From: a virus
IMG/VR virus record: IMGVR_UViG_3300047297_000085
Coordinates: 1-29,405 of that record
Length of the DNA: 29,405 nt
Strand: one strand, 5' to 3'
Of this stretch, positions 1-5,353 are shown in pieces. Below the pieces are notes generated by a model. It was not told the DNA's origin. It saw only the letters and a list, made by a program, of their open reading frames with translations, and ran no database searches. Numbering within the stretch: the stretch's first letter is position 1; the number at the start of each line of letters is the position of its first letter. The position numbers were made by a program, and so were the translations under genes.

Positions 1-96
1 ATGCAGATCTTAGGTGATCTAAAGATATTCAAGGTATTCAACTCAAAGAAAAGATTCTTCAATGAATTCAAGGACTTAGAAGATCTTGAATACTGA
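1..96 (+). CDS. Short ORF at left edge, possibly the 3' end of a longer gene
   Basis: An open frame begins at the first base (ATG) and ends with TGA at 94-96, coding 31 residues rich in Phe, Lys and Asp/Glu. No upstream sequence is visible, so it may be the tail of a longer gene whose internal Met coincides with the edge, or a genuine small gene. No family is recognised. It is followed by about 440 bases without a convincing gene. Confidence 0.3.
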   Translation: MQILGDLKIFKVFNSKKRFFNEFKDLEDLEY

Positions 97-159
97 TTCA
101 AAATCGGTTCTCAAGGTCAAAAACCGTTATAAAAAGTAACGATATTTTGAGCCATGAAC

Positions 160-172
160 CTCTCTTCGAGAG
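160..172 (+). repeat. Small hairpin CTCTC-TTC-GAGAG
   Basis: Five perfect base pairs (160-164 with 168-172) enclose a 3-base loop; pairing can also be drawn as a 4-bp stem with a CTTCG loop. There is no following T-tract, so it is not an intrinsic terminator. Confidence 0.35.
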
Positions 173-226
173 TCGGTATATCCATCAACCCTTTTTAACC
201 GATACCACCCTCTGAAATTGTCCTAG

Positions 227-339
227 TTATCAACACCAAAACCAAAGTTATCCACAACCTCCAAAAGCCAAGTTATCCACAGCACAACACTGGGTTATCC
301 ACAACATCTCAAATTGCGATATTAACAAACTGTGGATAA
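227..339. promoter_or_regulatory. Array of DnaA boxes (candidate replication origin)
   Basis: Three exact copies of TTATCCACA lie at 248-256, 273-281 and 295-303, an exact inverted copy TGTGGATAA lies at 331-339, and a one-mismatch copy TTATCAACA lies at 227-235. The first two exact copies share the 12-mer AAGTTATCCACA. Start-to-start spacings of direct copies are 21, 25 and 22 bases, near two helical turns, so DnaA would bind roughly the same face. AT-rich DNA with an inverted repeat follows at once, as in origins with an unwinding element. TTATCCACA is the established high-affinity DnaA site of E. coli and many proteobacteria; use as a phage origin is inference. Confidence 0.7.
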
Positions 340-349
340 GTCTCTATTA

Positions 350-418
350 CTTCCTATATTTATAATCGCATTTTTATGACAACTATGTTGGCATTAAAAA
401 ATGCTTAAATATAGGAAG
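350..418. repeat. AT-rich inverted repeat, 13-bp perfect arms
   Basis: The arm CTTCCTATATTTA at 350-362 is the exact complement of 406-418. A second pairing, GCATTTTT (368-375) with AAAAATGC (397-404), nests inside, leaving a loop of about 20 bases. The element sits directly after the DnaA boxes, where a DNA unwinding element would be expected. It could equally act as an RNA stem-loop. Confidence 0.55.
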
Positions 419-441
419 ATCTGCGTATACATGCCCGATCC

Positions 442-528
442 CATGTCTTTCATTTAACAAAGAAACTATCCTTTTCACTTTAGTGAGAAAAGGAAATAGT
501 TTCTTTTCTTAGTTAAATGAAAGACATG
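442..528. repeat. Long hairpin (87 bases, about 34 paired positions per arm)
   Basis: Arms of 17 bp (442-458 with 512-528), 10 bp (460-469 with 496-505) and 7 bp (470-476 with 487-493) are each perfect and separated by small bulges, with a loop around 477-486. It ends one base before the ribosome-binding site of the gene at 540. There is no T-tract directly after it, so a classical terminator is not clear. Alternatives are a replication element, an mRNA 5' stabiliser or a processing site. Confidence 0.65.
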
Positions 529-539
529 AAGGAAGAAAA

Positions 540-794
540 ATGACCGATGCCGATACAGTTCAATTTCTCATTTCAACCTCTGTAGTGCTTAGCACTATTA
601 GTTTAGCCCTCCTTTGGGAAGATCAGATTAAACTGATCTTATGCAAAGCTTTCGGTTACAAAGTAACTGGTGTCGGATTCAAGAAATCCCACTACACTCT
701 CAGCAAAGCTGAGGCAATGCAGTGGATGGGATGTTATGACGAGGCACTGTTGTTCAAGGGTAAAACCCTTGTTGGCTCTAGAAAAGCCCTTTGA
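540..794 (+). CDS. Small membrane-anchored protein, unknown function
   Basis: This 84-residue protein has a hydrophobic segment at about residues 8-27, suggesting a single N-terminal membrane helix, followed by a basic soluble region. The start ATG has a purine-rich ribosome-binding site (GAAGGAAG) just outside the long hairpin. It is the first gene after the origin-like region and lies before the consensus promoter at 795, so it must be read from another promoter. I do not recognise a family. Small membrane proteins at the start of early regions are common in phages, but no specific role can be assigned. Confidence 0.7.
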   Translation: MTDADTVQFLISTSVVLSTISLALLWEDQIKLILCKAFGYKVTGVGFKKSHYTLSKAEAMQWMGCYDEALLFKGKTLVGSRKAL

Positions 795-823
795 TTGACA
801 GGGTTATTGATCATCGTTATAAT
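795..823 (+). promoter_or_regulatory. Consensus sigma70-type promoter
   Basis: A perfect -35 box TTGACA (795-800) and a perfect -10 box TATAAT (818-823) are separated by exactly 17 bases. Transcription would begin near 830, about 40 bases before the gp88-like gene. This is the strongest promoter visible in the window and should be read by the unmodified host RNA polymerase, fitting an early promoter for the following small-gene cluster. Confidence 0.85.
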
Positions 824-833
824 TAAGGCTCTC

Positions 834-865
834 CGGCAATTTTGCCACATCATTACCAAAGGTAA
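834..865 (+). promoter_or_regulatory. Leader hairpins, second one holding the Shine-Dalgarno
   Basis: Two short stems lie in the leader made from the 795-823 promoter: GGCA/TGCC around 834-845, and TTACC (853-857) with GGTAA (861-865) around an AAA loop. The AAAGG ribosome-binding site for the gene at 871 falls in the loop and 3' arm of the second stem. Similar hairpin-plus-SD leaders recur upstream of 1942, 2163 and 3255. Confidence 0.4.
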
Positions 866-870
866 ACAAA

Positions 871-1587
871 ATGTTCAAGTCTAAAGCTCTGCTTTCTGTA
901 TCGTCCGATGCCAAAACTATCAAGGGTGAAACCTTAGGTTTCTTAACTGGCATCCTCTATCTAGCTCCGGCAAACACTACCAAGTGGAACACTTGTCCTA
1001 TGGCTCAGAAGGCTCAATGTGATGTGGCTTGCCTCAACACTGCAGGACGGGGAGCTTTTAGCTCTGTTCAAACGGCTCGAATCAACAAAACCACATGGTT
1101 TTTCACTGAGCGAAACACTTTTATGCAACAACTTGTTGTTGATATTGCAAAGCTTATCAAGAAGGCTAACAAGCAGGGCTTAAAGCCCTTGGTTAGATTG
1201 AATGGCACTAGTGATATTCGGTGGGAAACCGTAGGTTTTACTGATGTTGATGGCATTGAATATGTAAACATATTTGCTGCTTTTCCTGAGATTCAATTCT
1301 ACGATTACACAAAAAGAGGTAATCGTACTGAGTTGCCAAGCAACTATGATTTGACATTCAGTTACTCCGGTGTCGAAGGCTTTCAGCCTTATGTCGAAAA
1401 TGCTTTGCTTAACAACATGAGAATGGCGGTGGTTTTCCGTAAGGAAAAGGATATCCCAATGACATTCATGGGAATCCCTGTTGTCTCTGGAGACAACTCT
1501 GATGTTCGTCACCTTGATGACAAGGTCATTGTCGGACTGTATGCCAAAGGTAAAGCGAAGCTTGATACCACTGGTTTTGTGGTGTAA
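871..1587 (+). CDS. Gp88-like phage protein (cysteine-motif family), unknown function
   Basis: The 238-residue product has a cysteine cluster C42-x7-C50-x3-C54 inside the segment CPMAQKAQCDVACLNTAGRG, followed by a basic and aromatic stretch with conserved-looking RxNKT and RLNGTSDIRWE motifs. This resembles the phage 'gene product 88' family known from mycobacteriophages and many other phages, whose biochemical function is not established. The cysteines could bind metal. The gene is the first behind the consensus promoter at 795-823 and is likely strongly expressed early. Family assignment is from motif recall and is moderately sure; an unrelated cysteine-rich phage family is the alternative. 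Confidence 0.7.
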   Translation: MFKSKALLSVSSDAKTIKGETLGFLTGILYLAPANTTKWNTCPMAQKAQCDVACLNTAGRGAFSSVQTARINKTTWFFTERNTFMQQLVVDIAKLIKKANKQGLKPLVRLNGTSDIRWETVGFTDVDGIEYVNIFAAFPEIQFYDYTKRGNRTELPSNYDLTFSYSGVEGFQPYVENALLNNMRMAVVFRKEKDIPMTFMGIPVVSGDNSDVRHLDDKVIVGLYAKGKAKLDTTGFVV

Positions 1588-1714
1588 GCAAAGCTTAGTT
1601 GATAGCCTTGCGTAAAGCCTTAGGGCTTTGCAGAATGTTATCTAGCGTTCTCCATAGGGTGAAGCCCTGCTGTGAAGCAAAGCTTCAGTCGTTATGTTCT
1701 TTAACAATTGATAC

Positions 1715-1762
1715 TAGTGTCGGTGAGGATGCTTGCTATTAGCAAGGCAAGCGTCATCACTA
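1715..1762 (+). ncRNA. Stem-loop with alternative pairing, candidate RNA element
   Basis: GATGCTTGC (1728-1736) pairs with GCAAGCGTC (1747-1755) using one G-U pair, and TAGTG (1715-1719) pairs with CACTA (1758-1762) outside it. The same CTTGC (1732-1736) can instead pair with GCAAG at 1742-1746, because GCAAG is present twice in tandem. Two mutually exclusive stems are the hallmark of a switch, but no ligand or expression platform is recognised. Confidence 0.35.
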
Positions 1763-1882
1763 TGGACTAGCCCAGTCTATGCAGGGTGAATGCATAGGAC
1801 ATGCTTACATATCATGTTGATAATATGTGTGAGAGACATTCTCCATTGTGGCACTGGGGTCGGTGCTAGACAGTGGGTTTCT

Positions 1883-1913
1883 GAGAGGGGGTTAATTACA
1901 TTAACCTTCTCTC
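1883..1913 (+). promoter_or_regulatory. Leader stem-loop before the 1942 gene
   Basis: GAGAGGGGGTTAAT (1883-1896) pairs with ATTAACCTTCTCTC (1900-1913) over 14 positions, two of them G-U, with a 3-base loop. It lies 29 bases before the start codon at 1942, with no T-tract, and is better read as a 5' mRNA structure than as a terminator. Confidence 0.5.
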
Positions 1914-1941
1914 TCAAGCAACTATTCCTAAAGGAAACAAC

Positions 1942-2142
1942 ATGGACTATTTTGTTATCAAACAAGCGAAGCTTGTATCAAAAGATGATTTCATAAAGCG
2001 TAAACCCGAAGCACGAAAAGTGTATAAGGCACTGGGTTATTGCCGTACCAATAAAGCTTATGGCTTTATGGACACCGAAGATATTTGCCGTGTCTTCTAC
2101 CTTAAAGGTAGTAAAGAAGTGGTGACTGAGTTTACTTACTAA
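1942..2142 (+). CDS. Small hypothetical protein (66 aa)
   Basis: A 66-residue basic, aromatic-rich protein with no membrane segment or recognised domain. The start is set by AAAGGAA 5 bases upstream, within the TTCC-TAAA-GGAA mini-hairpin leader. It opens a run of small plus-strand genes and lies behind the structured leader at 1588-1941. No function can be assigned. Confidence 0.7.
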   Translation: MDYFVIKQAKLVSKDDFIKRKPEARKVYKALGYCRTNKAYGFMDTEDICRVFYLKGSKEVVTEFTY

Positions 2143-2144
2143 TC

Positions 2145-2162
2145 TTCCTGAAAGGAAACAAC
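2145..2162 (+). promoter_or_regulatory. Recurrent hairpin Shine-Dalgarno leader
   Basis: TTCC (2145-2148) can pair with GGAA (2154-2157) around the loop TGAAA, placing the ribosome-binding site in the 3' arm. Nearly the same leader occurs before the genes at 1942 (1925-1936), 3255 (3237-3249) and 3834 (3815-3826). The shared core is TTCCTGAAAGGAAACA. It may tune translation or may be copied with mobile gene cassettes. Confidence 0.45.
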
Positions 2163-2567
2163 ATGAGAGTGTTCGTATATTTCAACCTTCACAAGAAATG
2201 CTTCAGCATTAAGGCACTGGAAGGTGACCGAAAGGGTAGAGTTGTTGCTCACAGCAACACTGTGTTGCTTGAGAGTTGCAAGTTCAAGGTGTCCGAATCA
2301 GGGCGACAGAGGGTGCTTCGAGAGAAGCGAAAGAATGTCCATGCCGGAGTCACTGGGGTGTGGATCAATGGCGACAGAGCCGAGAGCCACTATGAATTCC
2401 TTAGCATGGTAGGCAGACAAGTTACTTATAACCCTTATAAGTATTCGAGCTTCATCATCAAAGCCACTGAGCAAACAGTGGATAAGGCTGATGTTGTGGC
2501 AATGAAGGTGTTCGCTGATGCCGAAGGCATTAAGCGTGGTGCAATTTACATGAGGGACTTTGTATGA
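2163..2567 (+). CDS. Conserved phage protein of unknown function (134 aa)
   Basis: The N-terminal half has the pattern VYFNLHKKCFSIKAL, later KFKVSESGRQRVLREKRKNV, and a GVWINGD motif. I recognise this arrangement as a protein recurring in many tailed phages, without a known role. The basic RQRVLREKRKNVH stretch (about residues 48-60) could contact nucleic acid. The start is decided by the AAAGGAA site in the recurrent hairpin leader, and the stop overlaps the next start (ATGA), implying translational coupling. Confidence 0.75.
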   Translation: MRVFVYFNLHKKCFSIKALEGDRKGRVVAHSNTVLLESCKFKVSESGRQRVLREKRKNVHAGVTGVWINGDRAESHYEFLSMVGRQVTYNPYKYSSFIIKATEQTVDKADVVAMKVFADAEGIKRGAIYMRDFV

Positions 2568-2917
2568 TTCCCGAGTGGCTTGACGATGACCAACATAAAG
2601 AATTTATGTTTAAGTATGCAGTGATGGGGTTGTTATCTGACAACCACCCTGCAGAACTAGCCCGACTCACTAGAGATAGTGATGAGAGGTGCAAGAAGAT
2701 TTGCCATGAGATTTATCTCAAAGATTGGGCATTGAATGAGGTGAGTGATTGGTATGTGGAACACATTGATGATGATCAATATGTACTGTTTGCCAAGACT
2801 GTGTCTTGTGAATGGATAGATGAGGATGGTGAGTACCGATGCTTCGACACTGAGGCTGAGGCACTGGAATATTTAACTAAATATTTGGAGAAATACAATG
2901 CGGAAAATCCTTGCTAA
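2564..2917 (+). CDS. Acidic hypothetical protein (117 aa)
   Basis: A 117-residue, strongly acidic protein, rich in Asp, Glu, Trp and Tyr, with no signal or membrane segment. The ATGA overlap with the upstream gene and 20-base overlap with the next gene place it in a tightly coupled operon. Acidic early phage proteins often mimic DNA or bind host proteins, but nothing specific supports that here. Confidence 0.7.
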   Translation: MIPEWLDDDQHKEFMFKYAVMGLLSDNHPAELARLTRDSDERCKKICHEIYLKDWALNEVSDWYVEHIDDDQYVLFAKTVSCEWIDEDGEYRCFDTEAEALEYLTKYLEKYNAENPC

Positions 2918-3092
2918 GAAGGGCTACGAAGTGTGGGCTAGATGGGAAGAGCAAGCAGAAGTGTTTGAGCTTTTCTCAGATTCAGATGCAGTGGGTTACA
3001 TTGGCTTTGCCGAGTCGATAGCAGAGGCTATCAAGATAGGCACTTGGCATATTGAAGAACAACATTCGGAGGCAACATGGAACGGATCATGA
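2898..3092 (+). CDS. Small acidic hypothetical protein (64 aa)
   Basis: A 64-residue protein starting inside the end of the preceding gene, with ribosome-binding site TTGGAG 7 bases before the ATG. The pattern of alternating aromatic and acidic residues (YEVWARWEEQAEVFEL) suggests a beta strand and helix fold. The next small gene starts at 3077 within its last codons. Function unknown. Confidence 0.65.
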   Translation: MRKILAKKGYEVWARWEEQAEVFELFSDSDAVGYIGFAESIAEAIKIGTWHIEEQHSEATWNGS

Positions 3093-3235
3093 AGGCTAGA
3101 TACAAAGGTATCTGCTGTAAGACAGGGGCAATCATTAATGTCGGTGACATTATTGTATACAACTCATCCACTAGGAAGGCATGGCTGACAGTGGATGAAG
3201 ATCGTATGTTTGTTAATTGTGTAATGTGTAAGTAA
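3077..3235 (+). CDS. Small putative zinc-binding protein (52 aa)
   Basis: A 52-codon frame runs from ATG 3077 to TAA 3235. Its ribosome-binding site is a full GGAGG 6 bases upstream, one of the best in this region. Four cysteines occur as an adjacent pair near residues 13-14 (GICCKTG) and a CVMC pair near the C-terminus, around the segment INVGDIIVY; this resembles a small zinc-ribbon-like fold found in phage proteins. The role is unknown. Confidence 0.6.
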   Translation: MERIMKARYKGICCKTGAIINVGDIIVYNSSTRKAWLTVDEDRMFVNCVMCK

Positions 3236-3254
3236 TTTCCTGAAAGGAACTATC

Positions 3255-3635
3255 ATGGGTTTAGATATGTATGCATTCATTGTGGATGCTGACAAGGCAG
3301 GTGACAAAGCTACTGATGTGGCACTGGGTGATGGTGCTACTGAGATTTGTTACTGGCGTAAGTTCAATGCACTTCATGGATGGATGGAGGATTTGTACCG
3401 CCAAAAGGGTGGCTCTAAAGAGAGCTTCAACTGCACCACTGTGAGGCTCACTGCTGACGATCTTGATCGTTTAGAGATGGACACTGGCAACAACAAGTTG
3501 ATACCCCGCAATGGGTTCTTCTTCGGTGCTCAGGAAATAGACTCCGAAGATCTCGAAAGCGTAGCTACCTTCGTCAAGGTGGCAAGGCAAGCCATTGCCG
3601 ATGGCAAGGCAGTGTTCTACGACAGTTGGTGGTAA
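3255..3635 (+). CDS. Conserved phage/bacterial protein of the MGLDMY type
   Basis: The 126-residue protein begins MGLDMYAF and contains ICYWRKFNALHGWMEDLY, a combination widely conserved in phage and bacterial hypothetical proteins of unknown function. The start is fixed by the family N-terminus and by the AAAGGAA site in the recurrent hairpin leader at 3237-3249. Its C-terminal YDSWW is followed almost directly by the next start at 3640. It is likely soluble. I can name the family pattern but not a reaction. Confidence 0.8.
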   Translation: MGLDMYAFIVDADKAGDKATDVALGDGATEICYWRKFNALHGWMEDLYRQKGGSKESFNCTTVRLTADDLDRLEMDTGNNKLIPRNGFFFGAQEIDSEDLESVATFVKVARQAIADGKAVFYDSWW

Positions 3636-3639
3636 GCAT

Positions 3640-3837
3640 ATGAGATACAGATACAAATTCATTGTGTGCTACCCCAATAACACTAGCCCTGTTGCTACTT
3701 TCAAGACATTGAAAGCAGCGAGAGCACACTCAGACAAGATCGTTGAGGATCAATTGTTTGAGCATCAATTCTTTAGTAACAAGGTTTACCTTCCCCTCAT
3801 TAAGCGAGAACTAATCCTGAAAGGAAACACATTATGA
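3640..3837 (+). CDS. Small basic hypothetical protein (65 aa)
   Basis: I place the start at ATG 3640, giving MRYRYKF and avoiding a 41-base overlap with the MGLDMY gene that an upstream start would need. The product has a beta-rich N-terminus and a helix around residues 20-35. It ends in an ATGA overlap with the next gene. It resembles the protein at 4548 in layout (YxYK.., a 'LKxA' helix, FF/FFxN), so the two may be distant relatives. Function unknown. Confidence 0.6.
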   Translation: MRYRYKFIVCYPNNTSPVATFKTLKAARAHSDKIVEDQLFEHQFFSNKVYLPLIKRELILKGNTL

Positions 3838-4097
3838 TACGAATGAAAGTGAGTGAGAGGTTTGCTCTTGGTCAGTGGCTCTCTGACTACCCCGATGATA
3901 AGACATACGATGAGGTGTTATCTATGATAACAGAAGAGCATGAGGACATCGTCTTGTGGGAAACAATTGAGAATTACCCACCTGAAAGTGTCATTGAAAT
4001 TATTGAGGACACTCGAAGCTCATTCGAGAATAGTGCTGATGACTTATGCTTTGGTATCAAGCTGAGTGATGTAATGGAAGGAGCATGTGATGACTAA
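3834..4097 (+). CDS. Acidic hypothetical protein (87 aa)
   Basis: An 87-residue, Asp/Glu-rich protein. The ATG at 3834 follows AAAGGAA, with another Met at 3843 as an alternative. It shares ATGA with the upstream gene and overlaps the next start. No known domain is visible. Confidence 0.65.
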   Translation: MIRMKVSERFALGQWLSDYPDDKTYDEVLSMITEEHEDIVLWETIENYPPESVIEIIEDTRSSFENSADDLCFGIKLSDVMEGACDD

Positions 4098-4290
4098 GCA
4101 AGAAACTACAGCCAAGTTCTTTGGAGAACTTTATGTCATCACCTTCCCTAATTGGTCACGATATAGGGACATGAAGCACATAGCTGACAACTTCTACAGC
4201 CCCAAGACAAAGTCTTGGTATGCTTTCCTTAAAGGTATGGAGTATCAATCAATGAAGAATAAAATGCAGGAGCTTGCTAATGGCAAATAA
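4090..4290 (+). CDS. Small hypothetical protein (66 aa)
   Basis: GTG 4087 and ATG 4090 are adjacent candidate starts; AAGGAG upstream fits ATG 4090 better. The product has an alternating hydrophobic N-terminal strand (AKFFGELYVITFP), then a WSRYRDMKHIADNFYSPKTKSW segment, reminiscent of small single-domain DNA- or host-protein binders, but no family is certain. It overlaps its neighbours on both sides. Confidence 0.65.
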   Translation: MTKQETTAKFFGELYVITFPNWSRYRDMKHIADNFYSPKTKSWYAFLKGMEYQSMKNKMQELANGK

Positions 4291-4576
4291 GAAAACATTC
4301 ACCATCACTGTATACACCGATGCAGGACATGGATGGGGCAAGGTGAAGCGTAAGGTGTTAGAGAACTTGGGCATTGCCCCTGATGTAAGCAGCTACAGTT
4401 ACCAGTACAAGGACAATGTCTACCTTGAGGAAGACTGTGACTTGTCGTTGTTAATACAACGCTTACATTCTGACAATGTATCCATCAAGTGGGTCACTAA
4501 GAACACTGATGGTGACAGCAAGATCAGATCTTATGAAAGGTATGTACATGTACAAGATACAAACCAGACTGCGTGA
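4280..4576 (+). CDS. Hypothetical protein (98 aa)
   Basis: ATG 4280 lies 7 bases after AGGAG, giving MANKKTFTITVYTDAGHGWGKV. The N-terminal strand followed by DAGHGW and a basic helix, then YLEEDCD, is a pattern I have seen in conserved phage proteins of unknown function. It overlaps the previous gene by 11 bases and the next by 29. Confidence 0.7.
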   Translation: MANKKTFTITVYTDAGHGWGKVKRKVLENLGIAPDVSSYSYQYKDNVYLEEDCDLSLLIQRLHSDNVSIKWVTKNTDGDSKIRSYERYVHVQDTNQTA

Positions 4577-4742
4577 CAAGTGGCATTGCCTAGAGTTTGA
4601 GGTGACAGAGTATGGGTATAAGCCTAAGACCTATCACACATTGAAGGATGCTTCATTGGCACTGGAACGCTACCTCGATGGCTTATTCTTTGCCAATAGG
4701 GAACAGGTAGATGTAGGAAACTTTCGTTTTATTAAGGACTAA
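4548..4742 (+). CDS. Small hypothetical protein (64 aa)
   Basis: The start ATG 4548 is chosen because AAAGG lies 7 bases upstream; ATG 4542 is an alternative, and a start at 4476 would require a long overlap. The product (MYKIQTRLRDKWHCLEFEV...) has a strand-rich N-terminus, a KDASLALERYLDG helix and a short C-terminal strand. It resembles the gene at 3640 in layout. Function unknown. Confidence 0.6.
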   Translation: MYKIQTRLRDKWHCLEFEVTEYGYKPKTYHTLKDASLALERYLDGLFFANREQVDVGNFRFIKD

Positions 4743-4743
4743 T

Positions 4744-4911
4744 ATGAATACAAAGATGTTAAGACATGTTCGCACTCTGTTCAACACCGAAGGTGTAGAG
4801 AGGCATATCAACAGACACAATCAACGGCAGTGGGTGCGTAGCATTCGCTTCCTTGGTGACAAGTGGTTGTTAGCTACACCAGTAAAGCGGAAGGAGGCTG
4901 TACATGAGTGA
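4744..4911 (+). CDS. Small very basic protein (55 aa)
   Basis: A 55-codon frame from ATG 4744 to TGA 4911, rich in Arg, His and Lys (for example RHINRHNQRQWVRSIR), which suggests nucleic-acid binding. It starts one base after the upstream stop and contains the strong AAGGAGG ribosome-binding site for the next small gene near its end. There is no obvious SD of its own besides AAGGA at 4733-4737, within the preceding gene. Confidence 0.5.
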   Translation: MNTKMLRHVRTLFNTEGVERHINRHNQRQWVRSIRFLGDKWLLATPVKRKEAVHE

Positions 4912-4975
4912 TATGGAGATGTACATTTGGTTCTTTGCATGTTGGTGCATAGCAATGGTGGCTATATGGATGTAA
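4904..4975 (+). CDS. Tiny putative membrane peptide (23 aa)
   Basis: A 23-codon frame, ATG 4904 to TAA 4975, is preceded by AAGGAGG at ideal distance. The product is a short acidic head followed by a hydrophobic helix (IWFFACWCIAMVAIWM). Such single-helix peptides occur in phages and are often missed by annotation. The strong ribosome-binding site is the main support. Confidence 0.45.
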   Translation: MSDMEMYIWFFACWCIAMVAIWM

Positions 4976-5148
4976 GCTATAGCTTAGGCTTTGCTCATGG
5001 TCTGCGTAGTCTGCCCTTGTCTAAGCACTGGACAAATGCTATGTATGTCTTAGGCTATGCCGAAGGACAGAAAACAAAACGATTGTTTGTTAGACAAGAA
5101 CATGAAATGTTCTTTGAATATATAGAAAGGAATACCAATGCTGAGTGA
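4966..5148 (+). CDS. Small hypothetical protein (60 aa)
   Basis: The start ATG 4966 overlaps the end of the tiny membrane peptide gene. The product MDVSYSLGFAHGLRSLP... repeats a 'Y.LG(F/Y)A.G' pattern (YSLGFAHG and YVLGYAEG), similar to short repeats in Rmf-like phage proteins. Function unknown. It overlaps the next gene by 11 bases. Confidence 0.55.
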   Translation: MDVSYSLGFAHGLRSLPLSKHWTNAMYVLGYAEGQKTKRLFVRQEHEMFFEYIERNTNAE

Positions 5149-5353
5149 GGTGGACATTCGAGATTTTTATCCGCAACCAGTGACACCGCTGTATTCTGTG
5201 AAGCCTAAGAGCTATGTACAATGCCCAAGAACTGAAGCAGTTTATTATTTCGATCATGTAGATGGGATGTACAGTTACTGCCTAGATATGTTTGGGGAGG
5301 TAGTTCACCTAGTAGCATGGATGGATGTGATACCCTTGATTAGAAAACCCTGA
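5138..5353 (+). CDS. Small hypothetical protein (71 aa)
   Basis: ATG 5138 follows GAAAGGAA at good spacing. The 71-residue product is rich in Tyr, Val and Pro, with a likely beta structure (DGMYSYCLDMFGEVVHL). It is the last gene of the first small-gene run, and its stop codon lies in the loop of the AAAACC/GGTTTT hairpin at 5344-5359. Confidence 0.6.
   Translation: MLSEVDIRDFYPQPVTPLYSVKPKSYVQCPRTEAVYYFDHVDGMYSYCLDMFGEVVHLVAWMDVIPLIRKP

Larger units (their letters stand above)
97..539. other. Intergenic region with origin-like features
   Basis: I see no convincing gene here. The stretch contains a small hairpin at 160-172, a DnaA-box array (227-339), a 13-bp inverted repeat in AT-rich DNA (350-418) and an 87-base hairpin (442-528), ending at the ribosome-binding site of the gene at 540. 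This density of DNA signals suggests a replication and/or transcription control region. Function is inferred. Confidence 0.6.
1588..1941 (+). other. Structured non-coding region between gp88-like gene and next operon
   Basis: I see no convincing gene in these 354 bases. There are at least five stem-loops on the plus strand: AAAGCC/GGCTTT (1614-1629), TGAAGC/GCTTCA (1673-1687), a long stem at 1715-1762, TATGCA/TGCATA at 1775-1800, and a 14-bp stem at 1883-1913 containing G-U pairs. None is followed by a long T-tract. It could be a structured leader RNA of the 1942 operon, a small RNA, or a cluster of weak terminators. Confidence 0.5.

Noticed and set aside
361-366. TATAAT at 361-366 as a promoter for the first gene
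   Set aside because: No acceptable -35 box lies 16-18 bases upstream; the sequence belongs to the AT-rich inverted repeat.
1588-1941. Small ORFs in the structured region (for example frames around 1777-1965 minus and 1790-1996 plus)
   Set aside because: No ribosome-binding sites; composition dominated by hairpin sequences, and the plus frame overlaps the well-supported gene at 1942.
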